A stretch of 64,000 nucleotides of DNA from a virus: positions 6,647 to 70,646 of IMG/VR virus record IMGVR_UViG_3300030104_003924. One strand, written 5' to 3'. How positions within the stretch are numbered: the first letter of the stretch is position 1; each line of letters opens with the position of its first letter. Below the pieces are notes generated by a model, which did not search any database, was not told the DNA's origin, and saw only the letters and a program-made list of their open reading frames with translations. This document shows positions 52,550-61,003 of this stretch, piece after piece. Made by a program: the position numbers and the translations under genes.

Positions 52550-52726
52550 ATGGCAAATAGAAGAAGAAGGATAAATGGTAAGTTAAGAAGAAAGAAGAAA
52601 GATGAAAGAACTGAAAATCAAAAAGCTATTGATAACGCAATATACAAGGGTTACGTGCCTAAGCCAAATACTAAGGAAAAATTAAAACAATACGGGGAAG
52701 CATATTTCGAAGAAAAATCAGTATAA
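52550..52726 (+). CDS. 58-aa very basic protein
   Basis: ATG at 52550, TAA at 52724-52726. Starts MANRRRRINGKLRRKKKDER and ends QYGEAYFEEKSV. It fits exactly between two genes (two bases after one stop, one base before the next start), which supports it. Arg/Lys content at the N-terminus suggests nucleic-acid binding. Unknown family. Confidence 0.55.
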   Translation: MANRRRRINGKLRRKKKDERTENQKAIDNAIYKGYVPKPNTKEKLKQYGEAYFEEKSV

Positions 52727-52727
52727 A

Positions 52728-54752
52728 ATGAAAAAATTACTACTATTATTATTACTACCAATATTTAGTTTTGCACAAAATTGTGTACCAACTACTATTG
52801 TTATAAATTTAGATCAATATCAAAGTGAGACGTCTTGGACTATAGAAGATACATCTGGCAATGTAGTAGCTAACGGTGGTAACTATGGTGGTCAACCTGA
52901 TTATGCTTCTGTTTTAGAACAAAGATGTTTACCAGAGGGCGATTTAATATTTACGATATACGATAGTTATGGAGATGGTTTAAATGGGGCTATTTGGGGA
53001 GGTTTAGACGGTTCTTATTACTTAATACAATGTAATGATACTTTAGTATATGGGGACGATCCTGCTTTTGACAATGACTCGATACATGTTTTTGTGTCTG
53101 ATGGTTGTCCTCCCGTCCCTGGGTGCATGGACCCTGCTTACGTGGAATTTAATCCATTAGCTGATACTAACGACGGTTCATGCACGACTTTAAGAGTGTT
53201 TGGTTGCACTGATTCAACCATGTATAATTACGATCCAAACGCTAATACAATGGCGTTAATAAACAATTGTGATTATGTTTTGACTTTATACGATTTAATA
53301 GGCGACGGTTGGGTGGGTTCTTATTTAGAAGTAATCCAAGATACTAATATATATTATTATTGGATAGATACCGCTGCTTACACTCAAGATTTTATAATAA
53401 ACTTAAACGCGCCACAGCAAGTAGAGTTTAAGTTTTACGTAACGTCTCAAGCACAACTTACAACACCTCATTGCGGTTTTAAATTAACAAACCCATTAGG
53501 ACAAACGATAATAGAGGTTTTACCCCCGTTTATACAACCTATGTATAAATATAAAACACCAACGTTTTGTGGTGACTTATGTATTGAAAAGACATTTGGA
53601 TGTATGGATTCGTTAGCCGTAAACTATATAGACACTGTAAATACAGATGATGGAAGCTGTTACTATTTACCTGGTTGTACTAACTCTTCATATTTGGAAT
53701 ATTATACCCAAGGTTTTACAGCAGACTATAACGACGGTAGTTGTGTCACTCAAGCTGTGTGGGGATGTACTGATGCTACGGCGTTTAATTATGATAACTT
53801 AGCAAATATTGATAATGGTGGTTGTGTACCGGTTGTTGTTGGTTGCATGATACCAGGTTCTTTTAATTACAACGCACAGGCAAACACACCTTCAACTTGT
53901 ATACCTATTGTCTATGGCTGTACTAGCGATCTAGCTATAAATTTTAATCCTAACGCTAACACAGACGATGGTAGTTGTATAGGCGCTATATTGGGTTGTA
54001 CTGATACGTCTGCCTTTAATTTCGCTCCTTTGGCGAATGTTGATGATGGAAGTTGTGTTCCAGTTATATATGGTTGTATAAACCCAACTATGTTTAACTA
54101 TGACTCTTTAGCAAATACAAACGATGGAACATGTATACCGTTTACTTACGGTTGTACGGATTCTACAATGTTAAATTATAATCCTTTAGCAAATAGTGAC
54201 AATAATACTTGTATACCTTATATATATGGCTGCACGGATCCTTCTATGCTTAACTATAACCCAGACGCGAATACGGAGGATTTTAGTTGCATTGCTTATG
54301 TTTATGGGTGTATGGACAGTAACGCTCTTAACTTTGATCCACTTGCTAACACGGATAACGGTTCGTGTGTCGAAATCGTTATGGGTTGCATGGATCCAAA
54401 CGCGTATAACTACGAATCAATTGCTAACGTTAACGATACTTTATCTTGTTTATATGATGCTGGTTGCATTACTGGTCCAGGAAATCCTTACTGGCTTAAC
54501 AACGAATGTTACGCCTGGGTTATTTCAGTAGATGATTATTGCTGTGAAAACGAGTGGGATACTATTTGTCAAGCAACTTATGACTATTGCGAGGGGACTT
54601 GGGTTGGTCCATTATTAACAAGAGAAACAGTAAACAAAAAACTAGTAGCGGTTACAGACTTATTAGGTAGACCGTCAAAAATAATTAAAAATAAACTATT
54701 ATTCTATATTTACAGCGATGGAAGTGTAGAAAGAAAATTAATAAAACAATAA
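52728..54752 (+). CDS. Secreted repeat protein with T9SS sorting tail
   Basis: 674 residues. Signal peptide MKKLLLLLLLPIFSFAQ; N-terminal domain SETSWTIEDTSGNVV ... IYDSYGDGLNGA; then about 13 Cys-framed repeats of the type GC(T/M)Dxxxx-NYxPxAN-xxDGSC (about residues 130-575). The C-terminus VAVTDLLGRPSKI ... LLFYIYSDGSVERKLI matches the Bacteroidota type IX secretion C-terminal sorting domain. Such repeats are common in surface proteins of marine flavobacteria. It should be exported through the host T9SS to the cell surface. Likely acquired from a host; unusual for a phage. Confidence 0.8.
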   Translation: MKKLLLLLLLPIFSFAQNCVPTTIVINLDQYQSETSWTIEDTSGNVVANGGNYGGQPDYASVLEQRCLPEGDLIFTIYDSYGDGLNGAIWGGLDGSYYLIQCNDTLVYGDDPAFDNDSIHVFVSDGCPPVPGCMDPAYVEFNPLADTNDGSCTTLRVFGCTDSTMYNYDPNANTMALINNCDYVLTLYDLIGDGWVGSYLEVIQDTNIYYYWIDTAAYTQDFIINLNAPQQVEFKFYVTSQAQLTTPHCGFKLTNPLGQTIIEVLPPFIQPMYKYKTPTFCGDLCIEKTFGCMDSLAVNYIDTVNTDDGSCYYLPGCTNSSYLEYYTQGFTADYNDGSCVTQAVWGCTDATAFNYDNLANIDNGGCVPVVVGCMIPGSFNYNAQANTPSTCIPIVYGCTSDLAINFNPNANTDDGSCIGAILGCTDTSAFNFAPLANVDDGSCVPVIYGCINPTMFNYDSLANTNDGTCIPFTYGCTDSTMLNYNPLANSDNNTCIPYIYGCTDPSMLNYNPDANTEDFSCIAYVYGCMDSNALNFDPLANTDNGSCVEIVMGCMDPNAYNYESIANVNDTLSCLYDAGCITGPGNPYWLNNECYAWVISVDDYCCENEWDTICQATYDYCEGTWVGPLLTRETVNKKLVAVTDLLGRPSKIIKNKLLFYIYSDGSVERKLIKQ

Positions 54753-54755
54753 ATC

Positions 54756-55127
54756 ATGGCATTAATACCAACATTAACAATAAAAGACACTACTAGCTTT
54801 AGTGACGAATTAAATTTTTCAGTAACAGACAGTTTAACAGTAACTACTCCAGCAGCGGGTTTATCATTAGTAAGCGTCGCTGGAGCTGGAACAGCTATTT
54901 TATATGCTGATTCCGGTGGTGCTGGAACAGCTTTTGTATATATTAGAAATACTAATACATCAAACTCCTACTCTATAGATATACAAACTGATAATGGTAA
55001 CACAACTTATGGGACTTTAGACAATGGAGAGTTTGCTTTTATACCTATCGATACAAATGAGGGTGTACAAGTATTAGGAGTAGGAGGCACAGTAGTAGTG
55101 GAATACGCTTACTGGACAAAATCATAA
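54756..55127 (+). CDS. Small virion protein, related to the next two genes
   Basis: 123 residues beginning MALIPTLTIKDTTSFSDELN. The second half, FVYIRNTNTSNSYSIDIQT ... LDNGEFAFIPI ... VVVEYAYW, parallels the VYIxNxST ... LGRLYxGDWMFxPW ... xYxVV pattern of the next two proteins. Likely a beta-sandwich tail or fibre-base protein. Confidence 0.55.
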   Translation: MALIPTLTIKDTTSFSDELNFSVTDSLTVTTPAAGLSLVSVAGAGTAILYADSGGAGTAFVYIRNTNTSNSYSIDIQTDNGNTTYGTLDNGEFAFIPIDTNEGVQVLGVGGTVVVEYAYWTKS

Positions 55128-55164
55128 AACAATTAATTAATTAAAAACAAAAACAATAAAAATT

Positions 55165-55827
55165 ATGGCAACAACAACAGCAACATTTTCTCTTTCTAGT
55201 GCTGATATTGCCCCATCACCAGTAAACGTGTCTTCAACGACTACACTTTATAAAGCTGGTTTGAGTACGGGTTTAGATCAAACTACTGGGATGAGTAGAA
55301 GAATTTTAAAAACATCAGAAACAGGTAAAACATTATTAATATCACCTGCTTTATATGGAACACAAGTTTTACATGGTGTAACTTTAGCAAACGCAGACGC
55401 TACAGTGGAGTTAGCGAGCGCAAGTCCAACTTTAGCAGAGCTTGGTATTAAGGTAGGTGACTATCTTGAAGGAACTGGTGTTCCAGCAGGCGCAACAGTT
55501 TTATCTATAACAGATGCTGATACCTTTGAGATGTCTGTAGCTGCTGATCAAGATGTAGTTACAACTGATGGTTCTATAGCGGTTTTCGCTAAAGCAACAG
55601 CTAGTAAAGCCAACAAGGTTTACATTTGTAACTCTTCAACATCTAGTGAAGATTACTTCGTAGTTACTATTAATCAAGAAGAAATAGGTAGATTATATGG
55701 AGGAGATTGGATGTTCATGCCCTGGAGTGCTTCGGATGATGATGCAGAAATATACGTAACAGCAGCTGTTCATACTACACCAGTAATTATAGACTATATG
55801 GTAGTAGGTGAAGGTAACGCAGCTTAG
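55165..55827 (+). CDS. Virion protein paralogue with inserted beta-module
   Basis: 220 residues. N-terminal MATTTATFSLSSADIAPSPV and C-terminal NKVYICNSSTSSEDYFVVTI ... GRLYGGDWMFMPWSASDDD match the 55855-56262 protein. Between them about 85 extra residues (TLAELGIKVGDYLEGTGVPA GATVLSI...) form a separate beta-module of a type also seen in 15061-15648. Tail-associated role inferred from neighbours. Confidence 0.6.
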   Translation: MATTTATFSLSSADIAPSPVNVSSTTTLYKAGLSTGLDQTTGMSRRILKTSETGKTLLISPALYGTQVLHGVTLANADATVELASASPTLAELGIKVGDYLEGTGVPAGATVLSITDADTFEMSVAADQDVVTTDGSIAVFAKATASKANKVYICNSSTSSEDYFVVTINQEEIGRLYGGDWMFMPWSASDDDAEIYVTAAVHTTPVIIDYMVVGEGNAA

Positions 55828-55833
55828 TAATAA

Positions 55834-55854
55834 TAAATAAATAAATAAATAAAT
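55834..55854 (+). repeat. Tetranucleotide repeat (TAAA)5
   Basis: Five tandem TAAA units end directly at the ATG of the next gene. Possibly a translation-enhancing A-rich leader, or a slippage-prone tract. Confidence 0.7.
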
Positions 55855-56262
55855 ATGGCAACAACAAACGCAACTATCTCTATATCTAGTTCCGACATGA
55901 TACCTGGTATGGCGATGAATTATTATAAAACATCTACGCTTCACAAAGCTGGCGGCTGTAAAGGTTTAGAAAAAATGATGAGTGGTACAGCTGAATATAC
56001 TTCAACTGCAGAAGCTATTTTACTAGACCAATCAGCATTATCAGTAACAGCTGACAAAGCTAATAAAGTTTATATTAAAAATCTTTCAACAGACACTACA
56101 GAATATTTCACTATAACAATTAATGCTGAAGAGCTTGGTAGGTTATACGCTGGTGATTGGATGTTTATACCTTGGAGCGCTGAAGACTCTGCTGCTGATG
56201 TAAAGGTAACTCCTAGCGTGGCTTCTAGCATGAAATTAGAGTATATAGTAGTACACGAGTAA
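55855..56262 (+). CDS. Virion protein paralogue, short form
   Basis: 135 residues, MATTNATISISSSDMIPGMA ... NKVYIKNLSTDTTEYFTITI ... LGRLYAGDWMFIPWSAEDS. Clear paralogue of 55165-55827 without the inserted module. Probably a tail or fibre-base protein. Confidence 0.6.
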   Translation: MATTNATISISSSDMIPGMAMNYYKTSTLHKAGGCKGLEKMMSGTAEYTSTAEAILLDQSALSVTADKANKVYIKNLSTDTTEYFTITINAEELGRLYAGDWMFIPWSAEDSAADVKVTPSVASSMKLEYIVVHE

Positions 56263-56265
56263 AAT

Positions 56266-58560
56266 ATGAAATGGTTAGGTCAGTATGTACAGAGTTTTAC
56301 AGCTAGATTTAGACATGATGTTTATTTAGAGGCTCTAACCACCTCTACAGAAACAGACATGTTAGTAGTTGATTCTAATGGTAAAGTTACCAAAAGAGCA
56401 ATCGATGCTATAACTGTAGACGTATCTGATTTTATGACCAACGGAGCAGATAACTATGTTCTAACAGCTACTGGTGCCGATGCTATAAACGCTGAGGCTA
56501 ACCTGCAGTTTAATGGTAGTGCTTTAAATGTTATTGGTGTTGCGGATATATCACCGGCTAATGATGCTGGCGCTGCCGCGTTGACTATAGACAATGACGA
56601 TGTTGATCAAATAGCTTTAGATATTGATGCTGAAAACACCACTGCTAACATAATAGATATAGACGCCGCAGACTTAACAACTGCTAACGCTATTAAAATA
56701 ACAAGAGGTAATAGCGCTGGAGGCGTGTCCGAATCCGCCACAAGCTCAACTATTCACATTGATCAAGATAATTCTTCAACTGTTTCATCACAAGAATTTT
56801 ATAATGTAATTCACCTTGATTATGATACTGATACCGAGGCTGCTGGCGCTCAATTTACAAGAGGTGTTTACGTTGATATCAATGATACTTCACCCGCTAG
56901 TGGTGTTGTTAATGCTTGGAAGCAAAAACATGGTTTTTACGCTAAAATTAGCAAAGACAATACATATTCAAATAATTTCCACGCTGGATTCTATGCTGAT
57001 ATATCAGGTGGTGACGCCACTTATCAATATGGAACCAATCCGGAGTTTTACGCAAGTAGTATATATAAAAGTGGTAATGTAGGGTTTTTCTCTAAAGGCG
57101 AAGCTTTTTCTTTAGTAGCTACAGCCGGCGATGATCCAGACTATTTCGGTATAAGAACAACAACACACGGTGCTACAAAACTAGTAACCGCTGATTACGC
57201 TGGTGCTGCAGCTAATTTTGAAATAGAAGCTGATGGTGCTATAACATTAGACGCGGAAGGAGATATAAATCTCGAAGTAGGTGGTGATGACCTTACAATA
57301 GATACAAATAACGTTACTATAACATCAGCTGATAGCGGTTTCCCGGTTATTGGTATGGTAACAAATAACACTGATAAAGATAAGTCTGGAGAATTACGAT
57401 TTAAAAAAGATGCTGCTGATACTGAAGATGGAGAAAATTTAGGAAAAATCACTTGGTACGGAGAGGACGAGGGAAACAATAACACACAATTTGCTGGAAT
57501 ATTAGGTGAAATATCTGAATCTGACGATGGTACTGAAGCTGGTAGACTAACTTTTTCTGTTGCGGAAAGTGATGGTGCTAATACAGCTGTAACAGCTGGG
57601 TTGGTTTTAGAGGGTGAACACGCTACTGATGGTCAAATAGACGTTACAATAGCTGCCGGTGCCGCTTCTGACACTACTATAGCTGGGAATTTAACAGTAA
57701 CAAGTGATCTAACCGTAAATGGTGACACGATTACTTTTGAATCTGCGAACGCTGATGATCCAGCTGTGATTATTAGAAATACATCAAATGATAATCAAGC
57801 CGCTAGATTACAAATGCGGAAAAATAGAACTGATACTCAAGCTGACAATGACCGTGTTGCTGAGTTAGATTTTATGGGGGAAGATGCTTCTGGTAACCTT
57901 CAACAATATGGTAAGCTTATGGTTCAAGTATTGGAAGCAGATCATGGCAGTGAAACTGGTATAGTGAAGATTCAGGCTGCGGAGTATGATGGTACTCTCA
58001 CAAACGGTTTGCAAGTTTGGGGTGGCACCGCTGATGGAGTGGTAAATGTAACCCTTGGCGCTGGAGTTGCCTCAACAACGACTGTTGGTGGCGAGCTTGT
58101 AGTAACAACAGGGACACCAACTACCGTGTCTAGTGGTAGCCAAGTAACCCTTGGGGTGCCAATGATAGCTAGACGTACAATAACTCAAGGTGAAATGAAT
58201 GCTTTACACACAACACCTATTCCAATAATACCAGCACAAGGAGCTAATTTAATTGCAATACCTACACATTGTACTATATTTGTAGATAGAGCGTCTACAA
58301 ACTCTGGTACAGGTGATCTTGTCTTTGGTTACGATAGTCCCGCTAGTTTTCAAAACGCTATATTTTATTCTAGAAGGTTTAACAACAGTGTAACTACAGA
58401 TATGCATTATGAGATAGGTCGTTATCTTGGTAAATGGGGAACCTCTTTAACAGCCGGTGTTGATACGGTATTTGATGTCCATTTAACGGGTGCCGCAAGT
58501 AACAATTGCTTTACAAGCGTGGATGTTTATGTAACTTATTATGTAATTGATAGATCTTAA
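56266..58560 (+). CDS. Tail fibre protein
   Basis: 764 residues. N-terminal attachment region MKWLGQYVQSFTARFRHDVY is typical of fibres in marine phages I know; the shaft contains repeated beta motifs (ITLDAEGDINLEVGGDDLTI; DLTVNGDTITFESANADDPA). The last 130 residues (TITQGEMNALHTTPIPIIPA ... SVDVYVTYYVIDRS) form a tip domain. It probably binds the host surface. Confidence 0.7.
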   Translation: MKWLGQYVQSFTARFRHDVYLEALTTSTETDMLVVDSNGKVTKRAIDAITVDVSDFMTNGADNYVLTATGADAINAEANLQFNGSALNVIGVADISPANDAGAAALTIDNDDVDQIALDIDAENTTANIIDIDAADLTTANAIKITRGNSAGGVSESATSSTIHIDQDNSSTVSSQEFYNVIHLDYDTDTEAAGAQFTRGVYVDINDTSPASGVVNAWKQKHGFYAKISKDNTYSNNFHAGFYADISGGDATYQYGTNPEFYASSIYKSGNVGFFSKGEAFSLVATAGDDPDYFGIRTTTHGATKLVTADYAGAAANFEIEADGAITLDAEGDINLEVGGDDLTIDTNNVTITSADSGFPVIGMVTNNTDKDKSGELRFKKDAADTEDGENLGKITWYGEDEGNNNTQFAGILGEISESDDGTEAGRLTFSVAESDGANTAVTAGLVLEGEHATDGQIDVTIAAGAASDTTIAGNLTVTSDLTVNGDTITFESANADDPAVIIRNTSNDNQAARLQMRKNRTDTQADNDRVAELDFMGEDASGNLQQYGKLMVQVLEADHGSETGIVKIQAAEYDGTLTNGLQVWGGTADGVVNVTLGAGVASTTTVGGELVVTTGTPTTVSSGSQVTLGVPMIARRTITQGEMNALHTTPIPIIPAQGANLIAIPTHCTIFVDRASTNSGTGDLVFGYDSPASFQNAIFYSRRFNNSVTTDMHYEIGRYLGKWGTSLTAGVDTVFDVHLTGAASNNCFTSVDVYVTYYVIDRS

Positions 58561-58562
58561 TT

Positions 58563-59099
58563 ATGGCATTAAACGATAAAAAATACGAAAAATTTTATTC
58601 TACCTCGGGTAGTGACGCTGACAAGGCAGACGCTGCAAAGTTAACAAAAGCAGAGAGAGATTGGGATTATGAAAGAGCGACGGGTTGTGAATTTTATTTA
58701 AATCACGATGAATTCGCTCCATTATTATTTCAGCTTCAACAAATGCAAGATGAATTAGATGCTTTGAGAACTGAAATATCAGCTAACAAAGACAAGGCTA
58801 CATTTCCCGGGTTTGGCACAAGCGGTACAACAGCTTTGGCTGGCAACACAACAACTATATCAAATTCACAGGCAAATGCTATTACTGCTAACACCGCTAA
58901 AAATGGTATATCAGATTCGCAAGCTGATGCAATAACAGCTAACACAGCTAAAGTAACATTTCCGGTTACATATCACGAAGCTTTGCTTGGTTCTTTAAGT
59001 TTCGCTGTTGACAAAACCGGTGCTGGATTAACTATATCAAACACTTATACGGAAAAAGGAAAGTCAGTAACAAAATCGTTGACATTAACATTAAAATAA
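58563..59099 (+). CDS. Fibre-associated coiled-coil protein
   Basis: 178 residues. A charged N-terminal domain with ERDWDYERATGCEFYLNHDE and LQQMQDELDALRTEI, then repeats of SQANAITANTAKNGIS, a motif common in phage trimeric coiled-coil fibres. The C-terminus is beta-rich. Likely a short fibre or a fibre-network component. Confidence 0.6.
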   Translation: MALNDKKYEKFYSTSGSDADKADAAKLTKAERDWDYERATGCEFYLNHDEFAPLLFQLQQMQDELDALRTEISANKDKATFPGFGTSGTTALAGNTTTISNSQANAITANTAKNGISDSQADAITANTAKVTFPVTYHEALLGSLSFAVDKTGAGLTISNTYTEKGKSVTKSLTLTLK

Positions 59100-59100
59100 A

Positions 59101-59661
59101 ATGGGATTACTTATTCAAAAAATACCTGATGGAAGTAAAACAGAAATAGCTTTAAACACCGACAGTTTCAGGTCTATGATTTTTACTAATACTCACGCAA
59201 CGGATGCCGTTACTATAGATCTTTGGTTAACCGATTTATCAGGAGATAATGTTGTTACAACTGGAGTTTATGTAAATAACGGTAGTGGTTATACTAGTGC
59301 GCCGGGAACAGCGATGACAATGGCTGTTGATAATGGAGCTGGTGGTTCTTCTGCAGCTACTGATGATATGTTCAACAGTGAAAAGGTTTACAAGTCTGAT
59401 GGTACCCATATAGGCACATGTACTGAAGCTCTTAGTAGTACATCCTTAAGTTTTGCTAACGGATTAGTTAAATTGGTTGCAGATAACACCATTTTATATG
59501 TTGGGCAAAAATATTACATTTATAACAACGTTGTTATACCAAATGGAGCTTCTTTACAATTAACAGACCACGAAATTGACTATAATAATAATAATTACAA
59601 TTTATATATAGAATCTAGTAATGCTAGTGGATATATAGATATAATAACTACAACAATATGA
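59101..59661 (+). CDS. Virion protein, beta-rich
   Basis: 186 residues beginning MGLLIQKIPDGSKTEIALNT; beta-rich with FRSMIFTNTHATDAVTIDLW and LYVGQKYYIYNNVVIPNGAS. The stop overlaps the lysin start by four bases (ATGA). It lies between fibre genes and the lysin, so a tail-tip role is possible. Confidence 0.5.
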   Translation: MGLLIQKIPDGSKTEIALNTDSFRSMIFTNTHATDAVTIDLWLTDLSGDNVVTTGVYVNNGSGYTSAPGTAMTMAVDNGAGGSSAATDDMFNSEKVYKSDGTHIGTCTEALSSTSLSFANGLVKLVADNTILYVGQKYYIYNNVVIPNGASLQLTDHEIDYNNNNYNLYIESSNASGYIDIITTTI

Positions 59662-60113
59662 TAAGTAAACATGTAAGTTACAAAGAGGGTGTTTATAGTA
59701 ACACTGCTTTAAGAAGAGGTATAGACAATACTCCTACGGATGACCATCTTCATTTTATGGAGTTAATTGCTGAAAATATATTTGAACCTCTTAGGCAACA
59801 CGTAGGAGGACCAATAAAGATTAACAGTTTTTATAGATCGCCAGAATTAAACACGGCAATTGGTGGGTCTAAGACTTCACAACACTGCAAGGGTCAAGCT
59901 ATGGATATTGACGATACTTTTGGGGTTATGACTAACGCTGAAATGTATAAGTTTATAAAAGAAAATTTAAACTTTGATCAAATGATATGGGAGTTTGGGG
60001 ACGACGAAAACCCTAACTGGGTTCATGTTAGTTATGTGTCATCTGAAAAAAATAGAAATAGATGCTTAAAAGCGTATAAAGAAAATGGTAAAACTAAATA
60101 CATGGTAATATGA
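59658..60113 (+). CDS. M15-family peptidoglycan peptidase (endolysin)
   Basis: 151 residues. NSFYRSPELNTAIGGSKTSQ followed by HCKGQAMDID gives the SxHxxGxAxD zinc motif (H76, D83), and NWVHVSY supplies the third ligand H123. M15A peptidases cleave peptide bonds in peptidoglycan. No signal peptide, so it would need a holin for access. It overlaps genes on both sides by four bases. Confidence 0.85.
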   Translation: MISKHVSYKEGVYSNTALRRGIDNTPTDDHLHFMELIAENIFEPLRQHVGGPIKINSFYRSPELNTAIGGSKTSQHCKGQAMDIDDTFGVMTNAEMYKFIKENLNFDQMIWEFGDDENPNWVHVSYVSSEKNRNRCLKAYKENGKTKYMVI

Positions 60114-60607
60114 GTTTCAAAATGAAAGGTTGGAGTGGGTACCAAAATTCACCATTAAATAAAAAAGAAAGCTTTAAGCCTCATAATATGTATGATAAAA
60201 AAAAGGCTGAAACATATAAAGAGCATTTAGATTTAAAAGAAAAAGGCTATGGCCACAGTCCTATGAAAGAAAAATCTTGTAACTGTTGGAAGGGTTATAG
60301 TAGAGTTCCTGGAACAAAACCTTGTGCTCCTGGTAGTTGTAAAAAATCTTCTCCAGCCAAACAAACAAATAAAAGAACAAAGGGTAAAGGGAGACATTTT
60401 AGAACGTCAGAAGAAGGGGCTGGTATGACTAAGGCTGGTGTTACTTCTTATAAATCTCAAAACCCAGGTAGTAAATTAAAAACAGCTGTAACTGGTAAGG
60501 TTAAACCTGGTAGCAAGGCTGCTGGAAGAAGAAAATCATTTTGTGCTAGGTCTAAAGGTTGGACCGGCGAAAGAGGTAAGGCCGCTAGAGCAAGATGGAA
60601 ATGTTAA
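60110..60607 (+). CDS. SP[A/L]K-tag basic protein with Cys-containing C-terminal domain
   Basis: 165 residues beginning MSFKMKGWSGYQNSPLNKKE, with a later KKSSPAKQTNKR near residue 80. The middle has a Cys cluster (KSCNCWKGY ... KPCAPGSCKK). The C-terminal KPGSKAAGRRKSFCARSKGW and KAARARWKC is a short basic domain I have seen in other phage proteins. Far from the other tagged genes yet carrying the same tag, and the last sizeable gene of the rightward block. Confidence 0.6.
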   Translation: MSFKMKGWSGYQNSPLNKKESFKPHNMYDKKKAETYKEHLDLKEKGYGHSPMKEKSCNCWKGYSRVPGTKPCAPGSCKKSSPAKQTNKRTKGKGRHFRTSEEGAGMTKAGVTSYKSQNPGSKLKTAVTGKVKPGSKAAGRRKSFCARSKGWTGERGKAARARWKC

Positions 60608-60663
60608 CAATTATTTAACACAATAAATATTAATATACTATTTAATGTAGTAATATTATATTT

Positions 60664-60741
60664 ATGGAGACACATAAAATTGATATTAGTCCTATTATAT
60701 ATATAGTACTAATGATCACTATCTTTTTGATAGCAATATAA
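60664..60741 (+). CDS. 25-aa single-span membrane micropeptide
   Basis: ATG at 60664, TAA at 60739-60741. METHKIDISP then a hydrophobic helix IIYIVLMITIFLIAI ending at the stop. It ends right at the start of a bidirectional terminator. Similar in plan to the 21-aa peptide at 2815-2880. Translation is unproven. Confidence 0.4.
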   Translation: METHKIDISPIIYIVLMITIFLIAI

Positions 60742-60775
60742 AAAAAGGGGACAACTTTCGTTATCCCCTTTCTCA
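60741..60775 (+). terminator. Bidirectional terminator between convergent genes
   Basis: A stem of nine positions with one mismatch (GGGGACAAC against GTTATCCCC) is flanked by an A tract on the left and a T-rich tract on the right, serving both the rightward block and the leftward genes from 60983. Confidence 0.75.
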
Positions 60776-60788
60776 TTTTAAGAACGCT

Positions 60789-60983
60789 CTAGAACTGAGC
60801 ATTCTTTTGTTTTTGAACTTCAATTCTACATTCTTGAGCTAGTGCTTTTACAGCTTGCATAGCTTTTCTAACTCGCGTTCCCGCTGAGTTATTCCCTTCA
60901 ACAAATTTTGTTACATCTGCTTGACAATCATTAACAGCGTCTTGTAACTCATCAAAGAGAGTATTTAATTTATTAAAACTCAT
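60789..60983 (-). CDS. Histone H1-like Hc1-family protein
   Basis: 64 residues: MSFNKLNTLFDELQDAVNDC, then a core NNSAGTRVRKAMQAVKALAQ and ECRIEVQKQKN. The GNxxAGTRVRKxxQxxKxLAQExR signature is that of Hc1-type histone-like proteins of Bacteroidota and Chlamydiae, here without a long Lys-rich tail. These bind DNA and compact nucleoids. In a phage it could help organise viral or host DNA. An AATTT repeat lies directly upstream. Confidence 0.75.
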   Translation of the reverse strand: MSFNKLNTLFDELQDAVNDCQADVTKFVEGNNSAGTRVRKAMQAVKALAQECRIEVQKQKNAQF

Positions 60984-61003
60984 AATTTAATTTAATTTAA
61001 TTT
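60984..61003 (-). repeat. Pentanucleotide repeat (AATTT)4
   Basis: Four tandem units directly upstream of the Hc1-like start codon. Probably part of an A/T-rich leader. Confidence 0.7.

Noticed and set aside
54196-54531. 111-codon frame inside the repeat protein gene
   Set aside because: It is an alternate-frame shadow created by the tandem repeats of the real gene.
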